NCBI GenBank assembly: GCA_023634235.1
Contig: JAMKCF010000006.1
Coordinates: 8,338,172 to 8,402,171, forward strand
Length of the DNA stretch: 64,000 nt
Direction of reading: 5' to 3'
From: Pisaster brevispinus
Lineage: Eukaryota > Echinodermata > Asteroidea > Forcipulatida > Asteriidae
Position 1 is the stretch's first letter. The number at the start of each line of letters is the position of its first letter. The notes under the pieces are model-generated. The model was given only the letters and a program-made list of their open reading frames with translations, searched no databases and was not told the origin of the DNA. Shown here in pieces: positions 34,101 to 46,100 of the stretch. The translations under genes were made by a program, and so were the position numbers.

Positions 34101-37100
34101 AAGTACACTATCACATGCACCCACACAGCTTCATGTTGTACACACTCTGTGGGCATTCCTTTGTTAAGAAAAACACTGTGTGGACGTGTGTAAGTCTACG
34201 TAGTGTTTCAAGTCTCTACTTTGTGTGGACTTCTCATGTTCTCTGGTCCACATTTCGTACGTAATGCTTAAACATATATTTGTCGACCCCGAGCCCCAAT
34301 GTTTTGATATCATTAGCGATGTCTCCAAAAGTTTTGTACACCAAATCAAACCATAACTTAGTCTGTCAAACCACATCCATTTTGTCAAAATCCTTGGTGT
34401 CAATTATTAGACACGATCAAACACACAACAATTTAAACGAACCGTCCACTCCAAATTCTGTGTACCGTTTGGTCGCCATCTGCGTCAAACCGAAAGTTCA
34501 ATGTGCTTTGGAATTTGATTTGTTTTTACGGCTGCTTCTTGCATTTAAAAAATGTAAAACAAATAATTGTGGAAGGACAATTCCCACCGGGGAGAACAAG
34601 GCGAGGGGATTGATAGCCAAAACACGGATGTTCAATTTTCAACTGTAATAGCTTCGCAGTCTAACTTGTCAATTTAGTGAATGTATACATTTTGAAAGAG
34701 TTCAAAGCCCATATAATGTTATCTTTGAAAGCGAGCACATGATATCATTGCATAACTAATAAGGTTTGTATTGACACCAGGTTCTAACATCTCTTGTTAG
34801 GGTATAGTGTTGGCTCTGAAAAAAAGCAGGCTGGCCAGTCGACGTTTCGACCACTGTGTGCTGTGGTCGCCTTCTGGATTTATGATCATATAGCATTGGT
34901 TACAATGGCAGTATTCGATTTTTTTTATTCTTCAGTAGTTTTCGGTTTATGAAGTGTCGATACTCGTCACCATTATTGCCCGTCATGTCGGTGATCGTTG
35001 AAACAACATTTCCTGAACTAGATTTTGTGTTGTTTTAGTTCCTTGTTTTTTCAAAGTGCGCGTGCACATTGCACATTTCAGGGGGTAAAATCCCGTTTTA
35101 TTACACAAAAGATTGGGATCCTGTTGTCATTTTTCTTGCATTGCCAAGTGTAAGAAGGGGAGTCCAAGTTCTCCTAGTCTATTGTTGTTCAAGCATTTAA
35201 TGCATGCTTGTCTTTGGCTTTGTATGGTAACCAGTGTAAAGGAGATCTGACAAGTTCATGTAACTGCAATTTTTATTATCTTACACTATATTCATCCTTA
35301 TTTTGTAGAAGTTTGTAAACCTTTCTTCCTTCATCAGGGCCATATTGAAAGATTGTTTTGGAGGCCCGATGCAGCATGGATCAGTTTGGACCAAAGAGGC
35401 GCCAGTGTTCCGCAGGCCCAAGAGGCATCAGTGGTCCTTGGTAAGCCCAAGAGGCACGGCGTTCTGTATGCCCAAGAGGAACCAGTGTTCCGAAGGCCCA
35501 AGATGCACCAATGTTCCGTAGGCCCAGGAGGCACTAGTGTTATGTAGCAGGCCCAAGAGGCACCAGTGTTCCGTATGCCCAAAGGTACCAGTGTTCCGAA
35601 GGCCCAAGAGACACCTGTGTTCCGATCAAGGCCCTAGAGACATCTGTGTTCCGAAGGCCCAAGAGACACCAGTGTTCCGAAGGCCCGACACAAAGTGTTC
35701 CGAAGAACCAAGAGACACCAGTGTTCTGCAAGCCCAAGAGGCACCAGTGTTCTGAGTATCCAAGAGGCACAGTGTTCTATGTGCCTATAAGCATCAGTGT
35801 TTCCAAGCTTGATTTATTCATTTATTTTATTTCATATATTTGTTGTTATTCTTCCTCTAGATTTATTGACTTTGTTGTAGGCCCCCAATGCAAGTTTCTT
35901 AGGCCCGTACAATCCGGCCCGCCCTCCCAACAACACAAACACAATGGTTGCATAGAGATAATTATTATGTGCAGTGGGTGAAAATCCACCAGGTTTGGGT
36001 TACTTACCGGGTGAGGGGAGACTTTGAAGCCATCTGTCGACGCAGAATGAGGATCAACAGCACCACCACGATCAGGAGTAGAATGGCAATGGCACTGACC
36101 ACACCCCAAAATGGAGCTGACGGATAGAACCCAATCCCACCGCCGTCTGAATCGTCATTCCTCTGGGGCGACCCCTCAGCGGCACCCGCTGCGGAACCCT
36201 CCACCGCGGAGTGGCCGTCTTCCGGGACATCTGGACTTGTCGTTATTACTGTTGTCCGGGGAGTGTCCGGGGAGTGGCGGGTAGATGTTGGCCTAGTGGT
36301 GAATGTAGAGGGTGTCGCTCCGGTACTCTTGATGGCCGTAGTGGGTGTCGTTTCAGTAGTGGATGCTTCCTGGGTGATCTTGTTTGGCTCTTTTTTGAAA
36401 AGAAAAGAAAACAGTTTCAACGATTGAAACTTAGAGTTTCTAGAACTTAAAGACCTTGGAGTGCCACAACTCTGGGACCTTTATTCGTTGGCTGAAACGC
36501 AAGGACATTTAATCATTGACAACTTTATATGACTCTTTCTTTGAAAACTCTAGGACCTTTATTTGTTGAAAACTCTAGGACCTTTATTTGTTGAAAACTC
36601 TAGGACCTTTATTTGTTGACTGAAACGCAAGGACATTTAATCATTGACAACACTATATGACTCTTATTCTTTGAAAACTCTGGCACCCGTATTATTGACT
36701 GAAAACACCAACCTTTGATCGTACAAAACACTAGAGCCTTTATTCTTTGAAAGCTCTATAGGACCTTTATCCGTTGAAAACTCTATGACTTTTATTTGTT
36801 GAAAATTCTAGGACCCTTATTCGCTGAAAGCTTTATTGCTTTCGACTGAAAACAACGGGGCATTTGATTGAAAACACTGGGACCTTTCGATCGTTAGTTA
36901 AATTTGGGCTCTTTGAAAACTGTTTGATCTAAATTAATTGAAGAGCTTTATTCGTTTCAAACACGAGGATAGCTATGGTTATTTGGTATTTCAAACCCCG
37001 AGTGGTAACATGGCGGTTCTTGGGCTATATTTACATGTGTAATACAATCCTGTCACCGTTCAGATAAAAGAAAACATTATGCTGTGATTTTCATTAAACT

Positions 37101-40100
37101 ATTTCTACAGAGAAAGCAATGTAGTTCGTATCTTGGTACTTCAAACCCCGAGTGCCAATATTGCGGTTCTTGGGCTATATTTACAATCCTTTCACCGTTC
37201 GGGGTGCGTTCCACTTGCGTAAACGGGTGGCTTTACTCCCCAATACTAAGAGACAGATCAACAATGTGGTGGGGGCTGGAAAGGGGACTTAATTTGCCAG
37301 GGAAAGTGTGTACATTGCGACTCAGACCTATCCTGCGTCTTCAGGAGAGAGAAAAATGATCCACCCACAACTATACTTTAAAGTCTCAATCAAACATTAT
37401 TTTACAAACTACCCGAAATACATGTAGTCTACGATTATACTTTAATGTTATTAACACTAAGTCAGTAACAACAATGAGAAGGAAAAGCTGTGTATCTAAA
37501 AAATTATTTCTTTCTGTAAGTCATAATTAAAAAAGAAACCAGATTGTTTATTTCACCTAATCTAAAGAAGTATCATTATTTGATTCGCGTGAAGTAATCA
37601 AAAGTGAGAATAAGAAAGTAGGGCAGCTTATTGAAGGCCAAGCATTGTCTCCATCCGATATGATTTTTTTTTTATGAGATGTGAACCCGTAATCAATTTC
37701 ATTGTGAAACTAAATAGACGGTCAGTGATGACAAGGAACAAACAATTCAACCAGAATATTTACGTTTTATATTAAAATGCACAAATTATTGTTAATTCAT
37801 CAAAAGAAACAAAAACCAAAGAAAGAGTATGGTTTACAAAAAGGTGACATTCGGAGTCTGTTTCCTACAATATCTATTTTGTTAAAAGGGTGAGTCTCTG
37901 TAAATCTTTGAGCGATCACAATTCAATGTTAAAATTCAATATTGATTTTAACGGGAAAAACATTTTTAAACAAACGTGATGAACTGTGCTTTTGTCAAGC
38001 AGGTAAAAAGTAATGAGGTGAAAGTTCAGCCAGTCTTGTACTTGAGCAAGTGTGTAAAATGTCTTTGACTTTGTGTGGAGATGCGAATAAACACCAAAGG
38101 CCTTAAGACCTGCGATTTTGAGCTCGTTTCTGAAACTTTTTTGATTTTTATTTCTATAACATATGCAGTGAGTCCAGAAGGGTTGGTAGGATCCAGCGTG
38201 TAAAAATAAAAAATGAATTTGTTGTTATCCCTGACAACAAGCATATTAATTGAAAGGAAGCCTGGCGTCAGATTTTAGATGATAATTTATTCCCACGACA
38301 CGCACCCATCATACATGTGTCAAGTGTTTGTTTTGCTTTCCTTCCAAAGCAAAACATATGTCACGTTTCGTGCAATTATGAGTATACTTTTCCTTTCGTT
38401 ATCAATCTCGTTTAGAGTCATAAAGTTAAAGGTTCAGAATGTGATATTTAACACTTTGAATACTCGTGTATTTTATTTTGTTGTTTTGTTACCCCTGTCA
38501 TGGGTCAGGGTGTCTATTTAAAAAAATTGTCTGTGAGTAAATTTTTGCTGCATCTGTACGTTGTTTGGTAACTATGTATTTTTAGGGTTATTGTAGGCCC
38601 TACTTGTGTATTCTGATTAAATTTGTATGGAACTTTTACAGAATGTTCGCCTTCGAACAGCCTCGGATGGAAAGGGGCACTGCAAATTTAATCAATTATC
38701 AATTATAAATTTAGGGATAGTGGATACGTGAACGACGTGTCAGTCAGCACAGCAACACGCATTGACAGCGTCTGTGATTGTCCTGTGTGTTTTTGGAGTC
38801 TTCTTGAGAAACACATTGGGCATTTGGAACCTTGCTGGTACTTTTGAATTCCTTTTTGAGTACAGTGGTATTTCGGAGCCCGCCAATTCGTGCTATTTCA
38901 ATACAATAACGATGTACTTTTGGAACTGTAACGTTTGTCACACAAATATATGTTTCTCAAAATTATTTCCAGAACGCGTAATGCTCCCAAGATACCTGTG
39001 CGCTCCGTAAACGTAAAACACAGCCGCGTCACCAGGTTTAAACGATATCACCAAGCCCACGTGCCCCAGCTGGAGTTTGGTGACGGGGGTATTAGTGACG
39101 AACGGGGCATATTCAACGAGTACCGGCATTTATGTTTCTAAAAATAAGGCGAGCCACTTTGAGGTCATATTGTGTGCAGTTTTGTCCGCACGGCTTTAAA
39201 GAAGAACAAGTAGTTGCAATACTTGCATTGTTCCTAAAATAAACTTTCCATTTGGTCCAACTCGAATGGAGCGAGTTCTTATTACCAGGGTTGCTACGTT
39301 CATTGACTTTACCTTGACTTCCACAGTTTGTGACGTGCATGGATTTAATGAGCCGTTGCTGCTTGGTTTGAATATTCCACGAAACTGATTTTGTTTGGTG
39401 ACTGATCAACCACCTGTTGTCTGCAATGCAATACTGACTTCATCCATGAACTTGGATGCTCTGTTTTGCTCACAGACAGCATTGGGGCCATTGGTTGTCA
39501 TTATTAACTGCTGCTTTTTTACCGTGTGTTGTAATTCACAACTTGCTAAACACTGGTAGAGATAGCCGTGTTATTGATAGATAAAACATGGAAGGTAGTC
39601 GAAGCACTTTATGACTAACTAATTACGTGAAAAACTGCATCAGCTTCGTAGCAACAACAACTTCATCAGATGCAAAGAAGTAGTTGTTGGTACGAAAGCT
39701 CATGTAGTTTTTTATTTCATAGTCTTCAAGTGCTATCACTACCTTCCTTGTTTTTGTTAAACACTGTCATGACGTGGAAGACAATGGGATGTAAGTTCTG
39801 GTTACCATGACTGAGGCCACAACCACAAACACTGCAACACTGAACAGTGAAAGGATTGCAAATATAGCCCAAGAACCGCCATGTTGGCACTCAGGGTTTG
39901 AAGTACCAAGATACGAATTACATTGCTTTCTCTGTAGAAATAGTTTAATGAAAATCACAGCATAATATAGACAATTTAATATTCGATTTTCTATTATCTG
40001 ATCGGTGACAGAACTGTATAACACATGTAAATAAAGCCAAAGAACCGCCATACTACCACTAGGGGTTTGAAATACCAAATATCCATATGAATTGCATTGC

Positions 40101-43100
40101 TAGCATAAGATTAATCTGTTTTTGAATGAATAGGAACCGAACAGTATAGTATGGGTGGATTTCATTGGCCAAAATGATACAGTCAATTGTCCAATCGCTT
40201 GCAAGTGTTGTACCATCTAAGCAGTGCGCTCGTATGTATCAAACAGTTAACACGCATATACCCACCCTTTACCAGTTACACTATTAAGGTGATAATTTCT
40301 AGAAGTGAAAGCTCTCGACAGTATTTGGCGTCTGTTTGAGCGCCAAGTTATTAACATAGATTGTCAGTAGTGTGATGACCCTACAACTGGGCAATCCCAC
40401 TGCTGCAGCTGGCTTGACGAATTGTCAGATGGGCCTATCAAACATCAGTTTAGCTGACAGACTTGTGAGTGTTATATTCAAACAGCTGGTTGTGAAAATG
40501 GACTGTCTGTAGACAATATGACATCAGAGTCACCGAGTGACCTCACCCCGACCTGTACGATCATGCTATGACCTGTCTCGTCTGGTTTCTTGCTTGCCGG
40601 TATTTCCAGAGCGCTTTAACAATTAGACGCAGCTGATAACTCTCGTGTGGTTTTTGTTTTAAACCTGGGAGCGGGGGAGGGGGCACCAAGGTTGTGCAGT
40701 GGGACGGCTGCCCACAGTGATTGTTGTGATGATCGAGTACAAATAACAACAACACATTGTGTACAGGGGGTTGCCCCCTTTCCTCTGTCATGCTCACATG
40801 GGAAGTCCCATCATACAATGACAAACATGAGGAGAGAAACAGCGCGGTGGTCTAGACTGCACCTGCTGGCAAAGTAGAATTTCAAACCAGCGTCTTATGA
40901 CAAAGCCACACTCTGAGACGACACAGCTGCTCATTTTGGGGGCTTCGCTCAATCAGATTTGGAATTGGGACATTGTCCTGGAGAGCCAGCTGCCTAAAAA
41001 GAATAACATTGCAATTTCGTTTTGTGATCCATTTATATCCGACGACAGTCATGAGACCTTGGATGTATACGTGCTGGTTTTGTACGAGTTGTTTAAACCG
41101 TAAAGAGTAATCTGGTGCCCTCTGGTGTTAGGTTTGTCGACCTAGCGTTTGAACCGCGCGTGCATCGCAACAATATCTGCATGAGTCCAGTGTATGGGAA
41201 GGTCAAATAATATTTATATAACTTAATGGGCAATGCGCGCAGCCATTTTGGTTGTCAGGCAAAATTCACTTTCGGCTTATAGATGGATTGCACATGACGT
41301 CGTTGACCGCCATATTTGATGGTAACCAATCGAAAGGTGCACGTGTGTACGCGCTGCGCACGATTCTCGGCCTGTGATAGCCTTTCACGCGTGCACGTTT
41401 CATCAACGATGGCAGCCAATGCAATGCAGGGGGTCTATTGACCCAATTCCACTGACGTCATCATCATGATATCTTGGTTGTGCCATATTTTTAAAAAGTC
41501 AATGCTCCCTCGTGTGAAAAAGTGTAGTGTACATTTTGGGGCATTTACCAAGTATTGTCTATGACAAAAAATGTACCACAAGAGATGTTGTTTTGACTGA
41601 GCTTCAAGTAAAACTTTACTCGTGTTCCTTTTGAACAGGGACTGGCAAAATGGCATCGTGGAACCCCTCATAGCTCTGATGGGGCGGATCCTCTACCTAG
41701 CCCGAGTAGGAATCTTGCCCATGTGTTGTCATATTTGGCGGAATATGATCTGGTAGTCCAGCTGCTAAGGCTCATAATGTGGGAAAATTGTGCACTTTGT
41801 GGTAAAAGCATGAAACTTCCTACAGTTGTTATATATACCCTAATAATCATTTTTAGACGTGGACCCATCTCGGATCTTTCCCATTTTAGGGGCGGGGCTA
41901 CGTTTTCTGAAAGTGGGAGGTAACAAATTAAATATGTTCATTTTGACTACATCATGTTTGTCTCTGCACATTTTTTAAACTAAAATACATGGTTACAGTA
42001 GAATAATTATTTAAAATCAATACTTATCTTTATTTCCGCCCCTTTTGTGGGTGGAGTTACATTTTTGAAAAGTGGGGGCAAAATATAATATGCCATTCTA
42101 GCATCTTGATTTTTTCATTTTCTAAAACTGAAACATGCAAAAGATGTAGGTACAGGCATTTGAATACAGTATTTCCACATTTTCAGCATCTACTACATAA
42201 CTGTTTCCAGTAACAGTGTATTACATTGACTCCGAGCACTTCTTGGCTCCCTCTTGAAGAGTGAAAAATTTGGTGCCACAATCCAAACACTTTTGACCAT
42301 CCCCAATTAAACCGGCTTGGCAGTGGCTTAGTGTTCATGTCGACATAACTTCAAACAATTATTTTAAAAGCATGCACAATTGACGTGTTGAACAAGGGAG
42401 GCAGAGTGACGGAGGTTGAAGGAACAATCTCTAATGATTGAATCCTATTTGAAAACAATTGTTTTCTTGCATTATATTGACACATTCAATGGTTCTACGG
42501 GAAGTCGAAGGGCTGCGTCAGTGCATCCAAGGTGTTGTTAGAATACACTATAGATTCTTATAGCAGCTAGATCAAGGTGCTTTACAACATTATGCCTTTT
42601 CATCAGGCATAAATGTACCATTCCTTAAACTTTCCCAAAAGGGATCGTGCAACCCAACAAGTTTGGAATCATAGCCAAACGCTGATGTTTCAGCCATTAC
42701 AACTCCAGTCCAACGATCATAAAAAGGGCAGTCCGGCAAGATACCCTTTTTGATGTTTCCATCACAAAGAAACCAGACAGCTCAATCCATCACAGTTTCT
42801 ACCGAAAACCGACCAACATTGACCGTTCTACACCAGTGTTCCTTCCATAACCCCAGCATCGAGTTTTCTATCAAACACACCCTTTGGTTCGACGCGCCAA
42901 CAACTTTTTTCTATGGTGTTCCATATAGAGTACAGGATAGCCTCCATTGTGGTTGTGGATTGCTCCGTCGGAGTTGTGAGTTGGCCAGTCGGAGTTGTGA
43001 GTTGGCTAGTCAGAGTTGTGAGTTGGCTAGTCAGAGTTGTGAGTTGGCCATTCGAAGTTGTGAGTAGGCCAGTCGAAGTTGTGAGTTGGCTGTTGGAGAT

Positions 43101-46100
43101 TGGCAGTTGGAGTTGTGAGTTACTGAGTTGGCCAGTCGGAGTTGTGAGTTGGTCTGTCGAAGTTGTGAGTCGGAGTTGTGATTTGGTCAGTTGAAGTTGT
43201 GAGTTGCACAGTCGGAGTTGTAAGTTGGCCGTTGAAGTTAGGAGTTGGTCAGTTGGAGTTGTGAGTTGGTCAATCGGAGTTGTGAGTTGGTCCGTCGGAG
43301 TTGTGAGTTGGCCAGTTGGAGTTGTGAGTTGGCTGTCGGGGTTGTGACGGGTATGGGGGGGGGGGGGGGTCCCATGCGAGTTTGCCATGTTTTCCTTTGT
43401 ACTTTTAAATATAAAAACGAAAAAAGAAAAACAAATGCGAGAACTCATAAAGGACCACAATAGGCGTATGTGCAAACAAAAATTCGCCCACAACTAACAA
43501 CTTTCAACTCCGATGGCCAACTTACAACTCTGACAGACAAACTCATAACTCAAACTGAGCAATCCACAACCACAAATTAGGGGGTGGGCTGTCCTCTATG
43601 GAACACATTTGTTTCTGTAATCGTACCAGCCGTCAGCATGAGTTGCAGCACAAAATTATACGATGTCGATCTCTTTGTGTGTCAACCAGTTGACGGCCGG
43701 GTCCCCAGCCTGGTGAAGGACTACGATGCCACCATTAAGGCAAAAGTGTGTGCAGTCGGCTATCATAATATGGTACAACGTCTGGTGTTCACTACAGTCA
43801 CAAAGCAGGGATGCAGAGTAGTCCAAACTATGTAGACTGCTGCGGCAAGCCGGCAAGGCCCCAACGTCAGTGCGGAACGGGTTCAGGAGGTACCATTGGC
43901 CGCAGGGAAGGTTCATTCCCGGGAGCTGGATGATGGGATCAGTTACCAGGAACTTGTGCGGGACGTCAGTTTTTGTCTTGCCACCGCGTGCGTCATTGGT
44001 CTTTTGTTGTCGCTGTGCTTTCCAGGATATTTGACCAGGATGGGTGCCTAAATTGAGTCTTGGCCTTGAATGGAAGTCGTTGTCACTTAGCTCAGGGTTA
44101 GCTCTCAATCTTGAAAACCAGCCCTGATGGGGCACACTCTCTTCCGATCATCTGAATGGGCAATTTACTCAGGACTGGTAGCCAATCAGTCCTTGTGCAG
44201 CAAACATCACCAGTGATGGTCCTCATGGGGTTGTTCAATTGAACATCGACGAGTTGGTTGATCTCAATGGCCTCTCTAACGGCCTCTCATATATACCCTC
44301 AGTACCCCTCCCCCACCCAACCTAGGCTCACTCTTCCTTTACCCTGTGCTTGTTACCTATTCTGACACATACATCTCAGTGAGCATTCCCCAACCTAATC
44401 CCAGTATGATCCTGTTCTTACGGTTTCTAGCCTATGCTCATCTTCTAGCTAATCCTCATCCATAGTGCTTAAGCAGCATGTCATCAGAATCCAGCATTCT
44501 CAAAACGGATATATCGGTAAATTTTTATTGATGCGTTCTAGTTTTTATTTCAATTTTGTTTAAAACATGTTAAACTGGTCAACACTAGACATCTTGTCGA
44601 TGGTTCACACATTTTTTTCATTTTTTGTTTTAAGCCGAATAAAAAGGTTTAGGGTCGCGGCATAAAGTTAGGGTCGGTCGGGTAACCGGAAACAGAACAT
44701 TTAATTTTGTTTGGCCTTAGAGAACAGAGCACAAGCGTTAGTATTTTGTTATTATACATGTAGGGTGCCTCACATGTTTAAAAATATCTTCATAATAGAT
44801 AACACAATGGGAAGTAGGTTGTGAAAAGAACAATAGAACAAAAAAGATCCAGAGAGTCGAAACATCATCAATGTATCAAAAACTAACCTTTTTTGTTTTA
44901 AGACAAAGACTGTTTGTCAAGACAGCATTGAGTGCAAATCTGTATAAGGAAGTGATACTACATATTGTATGAAAGAACTTGGGCCGACAAAATAATCAGT
45001 ACATAGATCAACAGAATGACGAGTGGTAAACAATGCTGGACTCATACCTAGGTAGTAAATAACGCGAATGAGGAAGCAAGAAAACGTCTGCAATTGAGCA
45101 GTGAACAGTTTGAAGTAAAGATTGTAAGAATTGTATGTTAGGTTTCATTTAACTGATTAGTATTTTCTCTTGGTTTTGAATTCATAAATTGTAAGATGAA
45201 TTTAACTCTAAAGAGACCATGCATTTCTGGTTGAAAAACTTCCTGAGCATTCCCCAACCTAATCACAGCATGATCCTGTTCCTGTTTCCAGTCTATGCTC
45301 ATCATCTAACTAATCCTCATCCATAGTACTTAAGCAGTATGTCATCAGAATCCAGCATTCTCAAAAAGACGGTTAGAGCTTACTGATCAAACCGTCCAAC
45401 TATTAAACCAATGGTTCTTTTCAGAACCTCATAACTCATAGCGAGATCATTACCATGGTGTTACTGCAAACCTTTCTCAAAAATGCAAACAAATCTGCTG
45501 TTTTAAAAGTTACTTATTTTTCTGGCCTGCATGGCTTGTACCATCAGAACACTGTGTGAGTAATATGGCGTGATATTTGAGAGCAATGAGCTGGACATAG
45601 CCATGACGTAGCCGATGATGTATATCCGACGTCACGACTAAGACACGTATACAAGACTTTGCTGGCCCAGGACATATCAATCCTATGTTGTTGATGAGAT
45701 TGTTGGCTGATTGTGTATGCTTGGCTGTATTTTTTACATACACACCTACATGTATGTTTAATTCAGACACACCTCCATTTAGTAATCTGGCCCCACCCAC
45801 AACAGAGGGGGAAATTAAGAAAATAAATACATTCATATGAAATGTATTTTCTTTTACAGTATTTCCATTTAAAAAACATTTATCAGTTTTAAAAAATAAA
45901 TAAATAATGATACTTCACTGAGATAAGACTTTGTTTTAAAAACGCCCACTTTTAAAAATACTGAAACTCCGCCCACAAAAGGGCAATTTTTTACACTTAT
46001 TTGTGTCCTAACTTATAACAATGATTTTCAAGTTGATATTTCTGGTCCAAAAAATAATTTTTGTTTACTTCTAAGCATAATTTTGCCCAATATTTATATC

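Larger units (their letters stand above)
31989..36007 (-). other. Receptor intron between membrane and juxtamembrane exons
   Basis: Contains the SINE (32360-32920), a 14-bp ATTGCCCTC repeat (33238-33315), hammerhead-like debris (34786-34875) and a minisatellite (35395-35800). 33320-34780 and 34880-35340 show no gene or clear repeat. Confidence 0.6.

Noticed and set aside
35334..35770. Regularly spaced repeats suggesting a CRISPR-like array
   Set aside because: Units are contiguous and degenerate with no unique spacers; a eukaryotic minisatellite.
42828..43493. 221-codon minus-strand frame rich in QLTTPT
   Set aside because: Produced by the 21-bp repeat, whose unit is a multiple of three; no domain.
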